Source of the DNA: Pseudoalteromonas shioyasakiensis
GTDB taxonomy: Bacteria; Pseudomonadota; Gammaproteobacteria; Enterobacterales; Alteromonadaceae
Direction: 5' to 3'
DNA length: 64,000 bases
Assembly: GCF_019134595.1 (NCBI RefSeq)
Contig: NZ_CP077770.1
Span: 2,724,501-2,788,500 of the forward strand
Positions 63,379 to 64,000 of this stretch are shown here, one piece after another (position 1 is the first letter of the stretch; each line of letters begins with the position of its first letter). The notes below the pieces were generated by a model, which was given only the letters and a program-made list of their open reading frames with translations, did not search any database and had not been told where the DNA came from. The position numbers and the translations under genes are program-made.

Positions 63379-64000
63379 ATGAGCTTGTAGGCCTTCATGA
63401 GCATTTAGCCAACTAGCTAATTGCTCAACACCAGCTATATGTGGGTAGTGTTTACGAGTTGCAATGACAACTTGGCGTTGCTGATTAGGTGTTATAGCTA
63501 AGTACTTCACTCCTTCACGTGGTGTACATGCAAGCTTAGGAACAAAGGTTACCCCATCATCCATTGCCACCAGCGCAAGTAAGGTTTCTATACTGTTACC
63601 TTTATATTGGTTCGAGACTTCAACCCCAGCTGAAAAACAAAATTGCTCTGCTTGCTCCTTAAAGCAATGCCCTTCGTTTAACATTAATAAGTCACATTCA
63701 TGTAATTGAGCTAAGGCAACTTCGATATGTTTTGCTAAAGCGTGTTGCTCAGAAACTGCAACTAAGAAGTCTTCTTTATAAAGCGGTGACACATGATAAG
63801 GCGCTAAATCAGCCACATCAGCAACAATTGCAATATCAATCTCACCATTATCAAGAGCCACCAGCGTTTGCGCTGTTTGCATTTCTATAAATGAAAACTG
63901 GGTTTCACTAAAGGCCTGCTTCATAGAAGTTAAGAGTGTTGGCAGTAAATAAGGTGCAATGGTAGGAATAATACCTACATTGATTTTACCCTTTAGTGGG
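63361..64000 (-). CDS. oxyR: Hydrogen-peroxide sensor OxyR, C-terminal part (cut by window edge)
   Basis: OxyR is the LysR-type activator of the peroxide stress response. About 212 residues of the effector domain are visible. The redox cysteines are both present in LLMLNEGHCFKEQAEQFCF (equivalent to E. coli Cys199 and Cys208), followed by GNSIETLLALVAMDDGVTFV P. The helix-turn-helix domain lies beyond base 64000. Its stop overlaps the end of flgT by 18 bases in convergent orientation. It is not a flagellar gene and marks the right border of the cluster. Confidence 0.95.
   Translation of the reverse strand, partial: PLKGKINVGIIPTIAPYLLPTLLTSMKQAFSETQFSFIEMQTAQTLVALDNGEIDIAIVADVADLAPYHVSPLYKEDFLVAVSEQHALAKHIEVALAQLHECDLLMLNEGHCFKEQAEQFCFSAGVEVSNQYKGNSIETLLALVAMDDGVTFVPKLACTPREGVKYLAITPNQQRQVVIATRKHYPHIAGVEQLASWLNAHEGLQAHLLASS

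Overview
The window looks like part of the chromosome of a polar-flagellated marine gammaproteobacterium of the Alteromonadales, most likely Pseudoalteromonas or a close relative. This rests on the Vibrio/Shewanella-type polar flagellar gene order, the FlrA/FlrB/FlrC regulators, the outer-membrane proteins FlgP and FlgT, cheV-cheR beside flgAMN, and moderate to low GC. The species call is an inference; no search was possible.

Layout. (1) 1-13010, minus strand: flhB (cut by the window edge), fliRQPONML and fliK, then fliJIHGFE, encoding the export gate, C-ring, MS-ring, export ATPase and hook-length ruler. (2) 13166-18308: two-component pair flrB-flrC and master activator flrA, with a DNA-repair gene (tag) on the plus strand between them. 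(3) 18456-20568: a CMAH-like metallo-hydrolase and a divergent small flagellin. (4) 20777-30776: a nonulosonic-acid (pseudaminic-acid type) pathway. pseBC is on plus; pseG-pseI-pseF-pseH plus an unusual ACP/SDR/acyl-ligase/LuxE-like/LuxC-like acyl module is on minus. (5) 30963-37506, plus, AT-rich: LicD, a glycerol-phosphate-type cytidylyltransferase, a large HAD protein and two methyltransferases. (6) 37573-43053, minus: flaG-fliD-fliS-fliT followed by maf, here fused to a sulfotransferase-like domain. (7) 43140-46616: three polar flagellins. (8) 46963-57927: flgL to flgB in three transcription blocks. (9) 58051-63378: cheR, cheV, flgAMN, flgP, flgT. (10) oxyR, cut at the right edge.

How it works together. 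By eye I find ten sigma-54 promoters with exact GG-N10-GC spacing: before flrB, fliE, fliK, flgB, flgF, flgJ, flgA, flgT, flgP and pseB. There are also three sigma-28 promoters, before flgM and two flagellins. This fits the FlrA > FlrBC > FliA/FlgM cascade, with glycan synthesis wired into the same cascade at pseB.

The part most likely to be undescribed is the roughly 22 kb glycosylation island between flrA and fliT. It appears to make a nonulosonic acid with a dedicated acyl-supply line. It may further decorate it with phospho-polyol, methyl and possibly sulfate groups, and attach it through a Maf-sulfotransferase fusion. Three consecutive island enzymes share the same small Rossmann-like accessory domain.
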